DNA of 64,000 nucleotides. Source: Opitutia bacterium. GTDB taxonomy: Bacteria > Verrucomicrobiota > Verrucomicrobiia > Opitutales > UBA953. The notes beneath the pieces are model-generated. The model was not told the DNA's origin, made no database searches, and saw only the letters and a list, made by a program, of their open reading frames with translations. The stretch is taken from contig CANCHK010000006.1 of NCBI GenBank assembly GCA_947377865.1, positions 1 to 64,000 on the forward strand, in the 5' to 3' direction. How positions within the stretch are numbered: the first letter of the stretch is position 1; the number at the start of each line of letters is the position of its first letter. Position numbers and translations under genes: made by a program. Below are positions 16,073 to 25,538 of the stretch, one piece after another.

Positions 16073-18103
16073 TTACGGCAGCGTAGCGAAGAGGTAGGCG
16101 AGCGTGCCCACGAAGAGCACTGCAGCCACTAGTTTGGCGCCGCGGCGTTCATTGTCCGAGCGATGCAGTGCTCCCCAGCGGCCGAGCACCCAGCAGGATG
16201 TGGCGATAAGCGCGAGTCCCAGCGAGGCATCACGTACCCAGGCGGCGTCTTCGACGAGCGCGTTGAGGACCCAGAGCAGGTAAAGCGCATAGGCGAAGAG
16301 CGGGAAGGACATGCCCTGCTTCAGCGATTCCATCCATTCGCCCGGACGAGGGAGCATCGCAGCGAGACGAGGGAACAGGGAGAGCAGCAGGTAGGGGAGA
16401 GCCATGCCGAGGCCGATTACGGTGAAGAAGAGCAGTGTCTCACCCGTGGAGCGTTCCTTGTCCAAGGCGAAGCCGAGGGCGGCGCCGAGGCCAGGTGCCG
16501 TGCAGGGCGTGGCTACGACCGTGGCGAGGACGCCTGAAAGGAAGGTCGCGATGCGGCCGTCGCCTTCGCCGGCGGAAACACCGCCGAGGCCGACACCGAT
16601 CTCAAAGACACCGGCGAGGCTGAGGCCAAGTACGATCATCAGCACACAGGTGCCGAGCACAAAGCCGGGCGACTGCATCTGGAAACCCCAACCGACGGAG
16701 CTGCCGCCGGATTTCAAGCCGATGATGAGCAGCGCGAGCGCGAGGAAGCTGGCGATCACGCCTGCGGAGTAGAGCAGGCCGTTGAGGACGACCGTGCGGC
16801 GGGAGGCGCCGGCTTCTTTGGCGAAGCCGAGGACCTTGAGGCCGATCATCGGGAAGACGCAGGGCATCAGATTCAGGAGCACGCCGCCGCCGAACGCGAG
16901 CAGCAGCCAGAAGCCGAAGGCATGCGTCGTCGTCTCGGCTTGATAGGCCTTGCCGGCGGAGACGGCCTTGAGGGCGGCGAGTACTTCCGTTCCAGTGAGC
17001 GCTTCAGAGAGAACCGCGGGAGGCTGGCCCGCCTTTAAAAAGACGTTCAGAGGGATGCCGGTGCGTCCGTATTTGCGGAGCTCTTCGGCGATGACCGCAT
17101 CCTTCTTCGTCCAGTCGGCCTTGAGCAGCACAACGCCGGAGGTCGTTAGCGCCGCCGCGACATCGTCCTGCTTGTAGACGCGTTTATTGACCTGGCAAGT
17201 GGCGCACCAGCGGGCGGTGAAATCGACGTAGACGATCTTGCCGTCCGCGAGGGCCTTGGCCTGCGCCTCGGGGGACCAAGGCTGCCACTCGATGCCGCCA
17301 GCATGAGGTTGGGCGGTTTCGGCGGCTGCCGACTTCACAGTAGCCGCACCGAGTTTAACATTGATGTCGACGTAGCCACCGTCTTCCGTGCGCGTCGTGA
17401 AATTGAGAGGGCCGGAGGAGAGGGTCTCGGTGGCATCCCGTAGTTCAAACGTGAGTTTTCCGTCGGCCTTTTTCTGCATCACCGTGGCGTTCGGCGTGAC
17501 GAAATTGCGCTCGGGGAACCAGAGGTCGCCCAGCTTGCGGTCGGCGGGTAATGCGACCGTCAGCGTCTTCCCGTCGCTCGAGCCCGTGGTCGAGATTACC
17601 TTGCGGAAATGAGGGTAAAGCTTCGGGTCGTATTTATAAGCGGAGTTACCAGGGCCGACCTTCAAGGCGAGTTCGACGAGGGTGTCGTGCGGCCAGCAGC
17701 CCTTGTCGTCGCACTCGAGCCACTCCGCTTTTGCTTTGAGGACGATCGTGCCCGTCTTGCTGGCAGGGACGGTTACCTCCATCAGGATGAGCGTCTCGTT
17801 CTCGTAGACGAAGTTCATCACTCCGGCTTGATCGAGGAGCTTGGGTCCTGGCCAGATGAAGCCGCCGACTTCGGTGCCTGACTTCTCGGTCCATTCTACG
17901 GTCGGAGAGGCCCCGGCGTCGCCAGGGTTCTTCCAGTAGATGTGGAAATGCGGGTCGCAGCGATAGCGCAGGGCGATGAGGGATTTTTCACCAGCGCGGA
18001 CATCGGGCGTCAGGTTGACGAGGTCGACCTTGGTGCGGACGGCGGCGCTCAGGTCGCCGAGGAGGGCGAACAGCGAGAGCAGACCGAGGGCGAGGAGTCT
18101 CAT
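16073..18103 (-). CDS. DsbD-family thiol:disulfide interchange protein with thioredoxin domain in the middle
   Basis: The protein has 676 residues with a signal peptide (to about 21). The periplasmic alpha-like domain runs to about residue 260, with the cysteine pair Cys131-Cys136 (ECDDKGCW). A thioredoxin-like domain follows with WCATC (Cys300, Cys303). Only after about residue 395 come the membrane helices with their redox cysteines in LMPCVFP (Cys415) and ATPCTAP (Cys534). E. coli DsbD has the order alpha, membrane, thioredoxin; here the thioredoxin precedes the membrane part. All six redox cysteines are present, so it should carry electrons from the cytoplasm to periplasmic thiols. Downstream of prfB and an unknown gene. 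Confidence 0.9.
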   Translation of the reverse strand: MRLLALGLLSLFALLGDLSAAVRTKVDLVNLTPDVRAGEKSLIALRYRCDPHFHIYWKNPGDAGASPTVEWTEKSGTEVGGFIWPGPKLLDQAGVMNFVYENETLILMEVTVPASKTGTIVLKAKAEWLECDDKGCWPHDTLVELALKVGPGNSAYKYDPKLYPHFRKVISTTGSSDGKTLTVALPADRKLGDLWFPERNFVTPNATVMQKKADGKLTFELRDATETLSSGPLNFTTRTEDGGYVDINVKLGAATVKSAAAETAQPHAGGIEWQPWSPEAQAKALADGKIVYVDFTARWCATCQVNKRVYKQDDVAAALTTSGVVLLKADWTKKDAVIAEELRKYGRTGIPLNVFLKAGQPPAVLSEALTGTEVLAALKAVSAGKAYQAETTTHAFGFWLLLAFGGGVLLNLMPCVFPMIGLKVLGFAKEAGASRRTVVLNGLLYSAGVIASFLALALLIIGLKSGGSSVGWGFQMQSPGFVLGTCVLMIVLGLSLAGVFEIGVGLGGVSAGEGDGRIATFLSGVLATVVATPCTAPGLGAALGFALDKERSTGETLLFFTVIGLGMALPYLLLSLFPRLAAMLPRPGEWMESLKQGMSFPLFAYALYLLWVLNALVEDAAWVRDASLGLALIATSCWVLGRWGALHRSDNERRGAKLVAAVLFVGTLAYLFATLP

Positions 18104-18153
18104 GGGCCTACCTTGGGCTTAAACCCGGCAGGAAGCAAGGCGTCGGAGGCGCC

Positions 18154-19542
18154 TTAAGGGACCAGATGGCAGGGGAGCAGGGCCGCGTCGCTCATCCCGT
18201 GGATAATCTTCTTATCCGCTGGGCAGAACGTGGAAAGGATGCCGGAAAGTTCGACCGTGTCGTTGTCCACGAAGAAGTAGGGGCAGAGGCGGACGCGTCC
18301 GTCGGCGGGGACGATCGATCCGTCGTCGGCGTAGACCGGGTGGGTCAGGCGGGATGGCTTGTGGTATTCCTGCATCACGTGGAAAGTTTCGTTCTCGGAA
18401 CTCAGCGCGTTCTCTATGGCTTCGAGCCACTCCTCACGGGAGACGTCGCTGCCGAGGGTCACCGAGCGGGCGCCCCAGGCGGTCTCGTGGAAGCCGCTGG
18501 CCTTGATGATGAGGTTGCGTTCGCGCTGGGAGGCTTCGGCAAGCTCGGTCCATTCGCGGATCGGGCGGCCGGCGAAGCCGGGGGCGTGCAAGACGGCCGT
18601 CGGCGGTAGTTCCGTCTTCTCCATGATCCACGTCTGCGGGACGATGCGGAAGAGGGCCTCGTGATGGTCCTCGGGCAGGTTTTCTTTCCAGAACTCGGCG
18701 AGTTGCGGATGGTGGAGGAGAGCCAGTCCGAGTTTCTCTTCTTGGAACGCCTTCATGGGAGGCGTCAGCATCAGGGTGCCGGCCTCGACGGCGTTGAAGA
18801 TGCCGTCGGCACCCTTGACGTTGGCGAGGTCGAAGAGCTCGAAGAAGCGGTAGAGGATATCGACGCGACGCGGGGCGCCGTCGACCGGGATATAGGAACC
18901 GTCACCCATCTGCATGATCTGGGCTGGCGCGACGACGTGGACGTCATGGCCGAGCGTCCGGAGTTTTTCGCCGAGCCATTCGAATTCCGGGCGATAGGTC
19001 GCGGCTTCGTCGCTGACGACGATTGCGACCAGCGGGAATTTCTCCTTCGGCGTCAGGCGGGCCAGGGAGGCCATGAAGCGGTCGGGCATCGCGGCGCCGC
19101 CGATGACGCGCGGGAAGTCTTCGGCGTAGACCTCGTTGAGGTAGGCCGTGAGGCCGACGCCGCCGGGCACGCTGTCCAGCTCCGTCATCGTGAAACCCTG
19201 GTCTGTGATCAGCAGGTCGGGGCGGAGGACGACCGGACACTGGCCTTTGACGGCCCGGTGGCGGCCATGTTCGACGAGGCCGGCGGGCTTATAGCGATCG
19301 AGGTATTCGGCGACCCAGGGCGCGTAGACCTCGCGGTTACGGAGGATCTTCTTGTTCGAGAAGGAGCGGACGTAGAGGCGTTCCAGCGCGCGATGGTAGC
19401 TCAGGCAGGCCGAGCCGATGCGCTTAAGGTCGCGCAGCTGGGCTTCCGAGATGGGCCACGGCTCCGGCGAGAGCTTCCAGATCTTCTCCGCGAAGAGCGG
19501 AGTATCGAGGAGCTTCTGGCGAAGGGTGTCCCGGGTGGGCAT
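18154..19542 (-). CDS. Unknown protein, possible ATP-grasp-like ligase
   Basis: I do not recognise this 462-residue protein with certainty. It is soluble, with no signal peptide. Features include TMTELDSVPGGVG near residue 120, KASGFHETAWGARSV near 350, and a C-terminal VRLCPYFFVDNDTVELSG. These recall glutathionylspermidine-synthase-like and circularly permuted ATP-grasp proteins, but the usual ATP-binding residues cannot be assigned by eye. It lies 15 bp after prfB and 50 bp before the dsbD-like gene in the same direction. Confidence 0.45.
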   Translation of the reverse strand: MPTRDTLRQKLLDTPLFAEKIWKLSPEPWPISEAQLRDLKRIGSACLSYHRALERLYVRSFSNKKILRNREVYAPWVAEYLDRYKPAGLVEHGRHRAVKGQCPVVLRPDLLITDQGFTMTELDSVPGGVGLTAYLNEVYAEDFPRVIGGAAMPDRFMASLARLTPKEKFPLVAIVVSDEAATYRPEFEWLGEKLRTLGHDVHVVAPAQIMQMGDGSYIPVDGAPRRVDILYRFFELFDLANVKGADGIFNAVEAGTLMLTPPMKAFQEEKLGLALLHHPQLAEFWKENLPEDHHEALFRIVPQTWIMEKTELPPTAVLHAPGFAGRPIREWTELAEASQRERNLIIKASGFHETAWGARSVTLGSDVSREEWLEAIENALSSENETFHVMQEYHKPSRLTHPVYADDGSIVPADGRVRLCPYFFVDNDTVELSGILSTFCPADKKIIHGMSDAALLPCHLVP

Positions 19543-19557
19543 GAGGGCGGCGAGGAC

Positions 19558-20703
19558 TTAGTCCTCGATCTTGATGTCCTTGTTACGCGTGCGCGGGCCG
19601 CCGGCGCGGAGCCAGCCGTTGATGAACGCGTCGATGTCGCCGTCCATCACCGCTTGGATGTTGCCCGTCTCGACCCCGGTGCGGAGGTCCTTCACCATCT
19701 GGTAAGGCTGGAAGACGTAGGAACGGATCTGGTTGCCCCAGCCGATGTCCCCTTTTTCTCCATAATATTTCTCCATCTCGGCGCGCTTGTCGTCGATGGT
19801 CTTCTCGTAGATGCGGGCGCGCAGGATCTTCATCGCGAGGGCGCGGTTCTTGACCTGGGAGCGTTCGCGTTGGCAGGCCACGACGATACCCGTCGGGATG
19901 TGCGTGAGGCGGACTGCGGATTCGGTCTTATTGACGTGCTGGCCGCCCTTGCCGCTGGAACGGTAGACGTCGACGCGCAGGTCGGCTTCGTTGACCTCGA
20001 CGTCGATGTCATCATCGATTTCGGCGACCACGTCGACGGAGGCGAAGGAAGTGTGGCGGCGCGCATTGGCGTCGAAGGGCGAGATGCGGACCAGGCGATG
20101 GACGCCGCGCTCGGCCTTGACGTAGCCGTAGGCGTTCGGGCCTTCGAGGCGGAAGGTGGCCTGGCTGATGCCGGCGCCTTCGCCTTCGGCGATGTCTTCG
20201 ACTTCGATCTTGAAGCCGCGACGCTCGGCCCAGCGGGTGTACATACGGTAGAGCAGGTCGGCCCAGTCGTTGGACTCCGTGCCCCCGGCGCCCGCCTTGA
20301 CGGTGACGATGGCGTTGGAGCGGTCGTGTAGGCCGGAGAGGAATGAGGCAATCTCGAGCTCAGAGACGGCGGCGAGCAGGTCGGTGCCGAGTTTTCGGAG
20401 TTCCTCGACCTCGGCGTCGGCGGTGCCGTCCGGGGATTCGGTGATGAGTTCGGCGAGGGTCTTGGCGTCGTCGATCTGGCGGCGGAAGGCGACTTGAGGG
20501 CCGACGATGTTCTTGTGGCCGTTGCACTCCGAGATGACCTTCTGGGCTGCCTTCTGGCTGTCCCAGAAGTTCTGGGCGGCCATCTGCTCTTCAAGCTTCG
20601 CGATGGCGGCCTGTTTGCCTGCGACATCGAGGAACTTCCAGAGGTAGCCGGCGCGGCGTTCGACTTCGTCAAGACTGGCGCGGATTTCGGGCGGAATATA
20701 CAT
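19558..20703 (-). CDS. prfB: Peptide chain release factor 2
   Basis: The protein has 381 residues. The stop-codon recognition motif SPF ([14 protein letters not shown]) marks RF2 rather than RF1, and [16 protein letters not shown] holds the GGQ catalytic loop. It releases peptides at UGA and UAA. The reading frame is uninterrupted where many bacteria have the programmed +1 frameshift after about codon 25 (here [11 protein letters not shown]), so autoregulatory frameshifting is absent. First gene of the prfB-unknown-dsbD run and divergent from the M16 peptidase. Confidence 0.96.
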   Translation of the reverse strand: MYIPPEIRASLDEVERRAGYLWKFLDVAGKQAAIAKLEEQMAAQNFWDSQKAAQKVISECNGHKNIVGPQVAFRRQIDDAKTLAELITESPDGTADAEVEELRKLGTDLLAAVSELEIASFLSGLHDRSNAIVTVKAGAGGTESNDWADLLYRMYTRWAERRGFKIEVEDIAEGEGAGISQATFRLEGPNAYGYVKAERGVHRLVRISPFDANARRHTSFASVDVVAEIDDDIDVEVNEADLRVDVYRSSGKGGQHVNKTESAVRLTHIPTGIVVACQRERSQVKNRALAMKILRARIYEKTIDDKRAEMEKYYGEKGDIGWGNQIRSYVFQPYQMVKDLRTGVETGNIQAVMDGDIDAFINGWLRAGGPRTRNKDIKIED

Positions 20704-20842
20704 CGGAAGGCGGAAGGAAGGGGGAGGGGCCCTCCTTGGTCGGCGGGCGAAGGTTGGGAATACCTAGGCCCTCCTTTGTTTTCAATGTCAGAGTGGGGCT
20801 AGCGGGCTCTCATTTGCCGGGGTGCGGACTGGTCGCACTTGC

Positions 20843-20861
20843 GCCCCGTCAAGGGCGGGGC
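20843..20861 (+). other. GC-rich stem-loop in the leader of the M16 peptidase gene
   Basis: GCCCCG (20843-20848) and CGGGGC (20856-20861) can pair across a 7-base loop, ending 13 bases before the ATG at 20875. No T-tract follows, so it is not a terminator; it could affect translation. Confidence 0.3.
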
Positions 20862-20874
20862 ATACATCCAGCCC

Positions 20875-23427
20875 ATGTCGTATCTTGAAGGCCTGAGTTT
20901 CGCCCAGATTGCCGGCCCCTTGCCTGAGCGCCGGGTCCTTTCCAACGGACTCGAGGTCATCTACTCCCATCGCCCCGGGATCGGCCTCTGCACCGTGCAA
21001 GCATGGGTGCGCACCGGTAGCATTCACGAAGGTCGCTGGGAGGGCTCGGGCATCTCGCACTACCTCGAGCACATGGTCTTCAAGGGCACCGGCCGTTTCA
21101 CTAACCGTGAGCTCACCGACGCCATCCATCGCAGCGGGGGGTCCTCTAACGCCTACACGACCTTCGACCGCACGGTCTATTACGTCGACGCGCCACAGGA
21201 AGGGTTCGAGACCGCGATGGAAGCCATCGCCGACATGGTCTTCGACCCGCTCATCACCGACGCTGACGCCAAGATGGAGCGCGAAGTCATCCTGCGTGAG
21301 ATTGCGATGTGCGATGACGAGCATGACCAGGTGTTGGCCAAATCCGTCCTCGAGGAGGCGGTGCGTTCACATCCCCTTCGCCAGCCGGTGATCGGCCATC
21401 GCGACCTCTTCGTGCGCATCACCCCGGACGACCTGCGGGCCTATCATGCCAGCCGCTATGTCCCGACGAACGTCGTGCTCGCCTTGGGCGGCAGCATGCC
21501 TCCGGAAGAAGTCTTCGCCGCGGCCGAGCGCTGGTTCGGTCGTTTCGCCCGCCGTCCGCTCATCGACATCGCCGGACACCAGGAGCCGCCGCAGGGCGGC
21601 GTCCGACGTGCCGACCTGATTCGGGAGGTCAGTACCTCCAAGGGTGTTGCCTGCTGGCGTATTCCAGGATACTTCGACGAAGGACGCCTCGCTACGGACC
21701 TGTTCCTAGGTGTGCTTGGCGCCGGCAATAGTTCGTTGCTCTGGAGCGAACTCCGCGAGAAGCGCAAACTTGTCCACGGTATCGATGCCTCTGGCTTTGG
21801 TATTCGCGATCTGGGTCTGGCCTGGTGCAGCTGGACCGGCGAAGCCGGCACGTCCGCGCCTGTGGTCGAACAGGCTATCGTCGAGGTCGTCGACGGTCTC
21901 CTGCAGAAAGGGGTCACTCTGGCCCAGTTCGAGAAGGTCCGCCGCCAATCGGTTGTGGCCATGGTCAATGGCCAGAAGAACATCCACGGGCTGACCAGCC
22001 GCGTCGCCCATGCAGCGACTATCGGACATGACATCGCCTGGCCACAGCGCGGGGTGGAGCATCTCGCCAAATTGGGCGCCGAAGACCTCACGCGCGAAGC
22101 GCGCAAGCATCTCCGGCCCGACAACATCACCTTCGGCACCATGCGCGGGGGCAAGGCCGACGCTGCTACCTCCAGCGCCACGGCGACGGCCACGCCGGAT
22201 CGCTTCGAGACGTTCACCTTGGACAATGGCGTTCGCGTCGTCCTGCAGCACGATGCTACTATTCCCAAGGCCGGCGTCGGCATTTTCCTCGCCGGTGGCG
22301 TCGCCTATGAGGAAGCCGATAAGCGCGGTACGACGGGACTACTCGGCACCATGTTCGCCCGGGACAACGTCCATCGTACCAAGGAAGAGGTGGCTCAGCT
22401 CGTCGACAGCATCGGCGCGACCTTCGCCGACCATGGTTCGCAGGTATCCTGCGGTCTCTGGGGCGAGGCCCTCAGCTCGGACTTCGAAAAGATTTCTGAA
22501 CTCATCGCTGATGGTATCCTCGGGCCAAAGATCCTGCCTGAGACCTTCGCCTTAGAGCGTGCGGCCATCATCACTGCGTGTCGCGAAGCCGAGGACGACA
22601 TCGTCGAGAAAGCACGCCTGCGTCTGCAGCGTCAGTATTTCGGTGAACACCCCCTTGCGGTCGATGCCTGTGGCACGCCGGAGACCTTGGCGAACATCCA
22701 GCCTGCCGATCTGGCGGCGCTGCACCAGTCTCTCGTCGTCGCCGATAACATCGTCGTCGGCGTCAGCGGAGCTTTTGATCGCCCGGCGGTCATGGAGTTC
22801 GTGAACCGACGTTTCGGATCGCTGCCTAAGTTGTCGTTGAGCCGCCGCGGATTGCCTAAGCACGTCGCGGCTTCGGCTGGCAAGGTCTTGGATCGTGCCC
22901 AAGGCGAGCAGGCTGTCGTCGCCATCGCTTTCCCGCACTGTGGTTTCGCACCGGATGAAGTCGTTGCGGCGAATGTGACCGAAGAACTACTCAGCGGCAT
23001 GGCTAGCGGGCTTTTCCGTCGGGTGCGCGAAGAGAAGGGTATGGCTTATTTTGTCGGTGCGACCCGCGTCGAAGTCGTTGATCAGGGGATGTTCTACCTT
23101 TATGCCGGTACTGCACCCGCCTCGGCCCAAGAGGTCGTGAAGGAGATGCGCCTAGAACTCGATCGCCTGCGCAAGGGTAAGTTTGGTTCGAATGAGATTG
23201 AGGATGCCAAGCGTCGCATGCGCGTGTCACGCCGCCAGGGTCGTCAATCCGCCGGCGCCCGCATGCAGGGTGCTCTCGTCCGTGAGGTCGCCGGACTTGG
23301 CGCCAATTTCGATGCCGAATGGGAACGCCGCATGAGTCTGACCGACGATGCCGCCGTGCAGGGCTTTGCGCAGCGCTATCTCGCCGCTCAGTTTGAGCAG
23401 GAGCTGATCGTCCTTCCCAAGGAGTAA
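20875..23427 (+). CDS. Tandem-domain M16 family zinc metallopeptidase
   Basis: The protein has 850 residues, consisting of two fused M16 (pitrilysin-like) halves. The first has the inverted zinc motif HYLEH (His62, Glu65, His66) and the distal EREVILREI helix. The second half, from about residue 440, keeps the fold (GIFLAGGVAYEEADKRGTTGLLGTM) but lacks the HxxEH, as in many active/inactive pairs. It probably degrades peptides. No clear signal peptide is seen from the chosen ATG, which begins right at the family N-terminus; an in-frame upstream ATG at 20839 would add 12 residues. Its stop abuts the convergent MFS gene. Confidence 0.9.
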   Translation: MSYLEGLSFAQIAGPLPERRVLSNGLEVIYSHRPGIGLCTVQAWVRTGSIHEGRWEGSGISHYLEHMVFKGTGRFTNRELTDAIHRSGGSSNAYTTFDRTVYYVDAPQEGFETAMEAIADMVFDPLITDADAKMEREVILREIAMCDDEHDQVLAKSVLEEAVRSHPLRQPVIGHRDLFVRITPDDLRAYHASRYVPTNVVLALGGSMPPEEVFAAAERWFGRFARRPLIDIAGHQEPPQGGVRRADLIREVSTSKGVACWRIPGYFDEGRLATDLFLGVLGAGNSSLLWSELREKRKLVHGIDASGFGIRDLGLAWCSWTGEAGTSAPVVEQAIVEVVDGLLQKGVTLAQFEKVRRQSVVAMVNGQKNIHGLTSRVAHAATIGHDIAWPQRGVEHLAKLGAEDLTREARKHLRPDNITFGTMRGGKADAATSSATATATPDRFETFTLDNGVRVVLQHDATIPKAGVGIFLAGGVAYEEADKRGTTGLLGTMFARDNVHRTKEEVAQLVDSIGATFADHGSQVSCGLWGEALSSDFEKISELIADGILGPKILPETFALERAAIITACREAEDDIVEKARLRLQRQYFGEHPLAVDACGTPETLANIQPADLAALHQSLVVADNIVVGVSGAFDRPAVMEFVNRRFGSLPKLSLSRRGLPKHVAASAGKVLDRAQGEQAVVAIAFPHCGFAPDEVVAANVTEELLSGMASGLFRRVREEKGMAYFVGATRVEVVDQGMFYLYAGTAPASAQEVVKEMRLELDRLRKGKFGSNEIEDAKRRMRVSRRQGRQSAGARMQGALVREVAGLGANFDAEWERRMSLTDDAAVQGFAQRYLAAQFEQELIVLPKE

Positions 23428-24693
23428 TCAGGCTTCCTCAAAGTGTCGCTTTGCGAACCAGGCTGAGAGAATACCTGGAATCGCAAGGCTGAGTGCGAAC
23501 AGGAAGTAATGGGCGTAGCCGAGGCGATCCGAGAGCGAGCCCGCCCAGAGGCCCGGGAGGTAATTGGCCAGAAGCGCGAAGGTGGACAGCGCGGCGTAGC
23601 GGATGGCAGCTCCAGGGCCGGAGGCTAGTTTCATCATCGCGAGCAGTAGGGCGCACAGGCCGGCACCATAGGCCAGGTATTCGATGAAGAAGACCGTACC
23701 GATGACTCCTAGGTCATGGGACCCGTTGGCGGCGAGCCAAGCGATGGCGACCAAGGGGGCGTGCATCGCGACGCCAAGCGGTATTAGCGAACGGGCGAGA
23801 CCGAGTCGGGCGACAACCTGCGAGCCGATGATGCCTCCGAGGGCCAGTCCTAGGACCGCGGTCACGATGCGCATCTGGGCATAGGTCTGGTTATCTAAGG
23901 CGAGCCCGCCGGAGGTCGTCGAGGTTGCGAAGAGCGGGAGGATGCGCGCCATGTGAATCTCGCTGGCGCGGTAGAATAGGATGAGGCCGAGGACGGCGAA
24001 CAGCCGATGGTCGATCAAGAGTGAGAGAAGACCTTGTTTCATCTCACGGAAACGTTCGGAGACCGAACGAGTGTCCGTACTCTCAGCGGTTTCGTTTCTG
24101 AGTCCGAGGGCGTTGGCCGCGGTAGCTAAAGTCGCGAGCAAGGCTGCCGCGATGAGCGCCCATGACCAAGCGTCAGCGGACTGCGCGCCGTAGGACATCG
24201 TCCAGCCGGCCAGCCAGATTAGGCCGGGGCCCGCGAGGACCATGCCGAGTTTGGAAGCGAAGTTCAGCAGCCCTGAGTGGGTCGCGCGGGTGCGGTCATC
24301 GAGCGCCGAGATGAAATATCCATCCAGGGCAAAGTCGTGAGCGGCCGCGATGAACGACAGAAGCACTAGGCATCCGATAATGGTCGGGGAGGAGGGGTGC
24401 TCGGCGGCCACCTGCAGGGCCAATGCACCAAGCAGGACTGAGATGCTCAGTTCGGCGAAGAGGATGAAGCTGCGGGGGCGGAAGGCGGCGACCAGCGGTG
24501 CCAGGAGGATCTTGAAGCCGAAGATGAGTCCAAGATAGGCGACAGCCTTGGTGATGTCCTTGTCTGCATAGCCGGTATTCTTCAGGGCGATCGGCAAGGC
24601 CTCATCGCGGACCGCGGCGGGAATGGACTGGAAGAGGTAGGCAGCGGTGACCCAGAGCCAGGCGCGACGGGGGGGTGCCGCGGCTTCGTTCAT
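23428..24693 (-). CDS. MFS transporter, AmpG-like
   Basis: The protein has 421 residues with about 12 hydrophobic segments and no large soluble domain. The N-terminal AWLWVTAAYLFQSIPAAV and a cytoplasmic-loop pattern near the second helix fit the PAT/AmpG branch of the major facilitator superfamily. AmpG imports muropeptides, but the cargo here is uncertain. Last gene of an eight-gene minus-strand operon that starts with mlaE-like, 3 bp after the previous stop. Confidence 0.7.
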   Translation of the reverse strand: MNEAAAPPRRAWLWVTAAYLFQSIPAAVRDEALPIALKNTGYADKDITKAVAYLGLIFGFKILLAPLVAAFRPRSFILFAELSISVLLGALALQVAAEHPSSPTIIGCLVLLSFIAAAHDFALDGYFISALDDRTRATHSGLLNFASKLGMVLAGPGLIWLAGWTMSYGAQSADAWSWALIAAALLATLATAANALGLRNETAESTDTRSVSERFREMKQGLLSLLIDHRLFAVLGLILFYRASEIHMARILPLFATSTTSGGLALDNQTYAQMRIVTAVLGLALGGIIGSQVVARLGLARSLIPLGVAMHAPLVAIAWLAANGSHDLGVIGTVFFIEYLAYGAGLCALLLAMMKLASGPGAAIRYAALSTFALLANYLPGLWAGSLSDRLGYAHYFLFALSLAIPGILSAWFAKRHFEEA

Positions 24694-24696
24694 CGC

Positions 24697-25533
24697 TTAG
24701 GCGCCTTCGCCGAGCTGAGCGCGTCCGAAGTGATCGACGGAGCGAAGTAGGCCATCGACGAACTTGGCTACGGTGATGTTCAGGCCTAGCAGTTCGGAAT
24801 CCGTGAGGTTCAGCATCTCGCCTGGCTTAAAGGTCCGGGTGGTGTCCGTGAGGCGGGCGACCGTCTTAGGCTTGTTCTCTTTGCCAAGTGTATGTCGGGT
24901 GACGCCCGGCGGAAGTTCGGTCGCGGCTTCAGGAGCTTTCTCCAGCTCGGCTGGGGCTTCGAAATCCTTCATCGCTTTGAACTCGAGAGTCAGGGAGCCA
25001 TCAGGGGTGATGTCGTCGTTGGTGACGAGTCCGCCACGAACGAGCACGCGGAGGGCAGCGGCGAGGCTGAAGACTCCATCCTCTAGGTCGCAGACGATGC
25101 CGAAGTTTTCCTCTAGGGCCGTGAAGCGATCCTGCAAAGTCAGCTTGAGAAAGTCATTTTGTTTCTCCGTGATGATTTTTTCGATGAGTGGATCGCGACG
25201 TTGGTTCTTGCCTTGTTCCCGTATGAAAAGACAGAGGAGGTGACACTGCGCCATGCATTCAGCGGAAAGCGTCAGTAGGTCGTTAACGGTCGTTCGCATC
25301 ATCAGGCCGCGGGCGTAGGCGAGCATCTGCTCGGGGGGGAGATGAGCCTGAGGAACCGGCATGACCCGGGAGACTGAGGAGAAGTGCTCGTAGGCCTTCG
25401 GGTCCGCTGTGTGCAATCCAGCGATGCTGAAGGCGAGCATGTCATGCTGGCGCTGGAGTGCCGTGAAGAACGTACGGCTGATGTTCTGGAGCGAGAGGAC
25501 GTTCTCGCCGTTGCCGGGCTGGGGCTGGGACAT
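24697..25533 (-). CDS. Unknown soluble protein
   Basis: Not recognised. The 278-residue protein is acidic and helical, without signal peptide or membrane helices. The N-terminal half is rich in Leu, Met and Cys (LLTLSAECMAQCHLLCLF). The central part (EKIITEKQNDFLKLTLQDRF) looks helical, and a Pro/Glu-rich linker precedes the C-terminal ~60 residues. It sits tightly between the SpoU-like gene (5 bp) and the MFS gene (3 bp) in the Mla-headed operon, so it is probably co-expressed with them. Confidence 0.5.
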   Translation of the reverse strand: MSQPQPGNGENVLSLQNISRTFFTALQRQHDMLAFSIAGLHTADPKAYEHFSSVSRVMPVPQAHLPPEQMLAYARGLMMRTTVNDLLTLSAECMAQCHLLCLFIREQGKNQRRDPLIEKIITEKQNDFLKLTLQDRFTALEENFGIVCDLEDGVFSLAAALRVLVRGGLVTNDDITPDGSLTLEFKAMKDFEAPAELEKAPEAATELPPGVTRHTLGKENKPKTVARLTDTTRTFKPGEMLNLTDSELLGLNITVAKFVDGLLRSVDHFGRAQLGEGA

Positions 25534-25538
25534 GGGGG

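Noticed and set aside
18661-20331. Plus-strand open frame of 556 codons
   Set aside because: Antisense to prfB and the unknown gene; composition is biased and no motif is visible.
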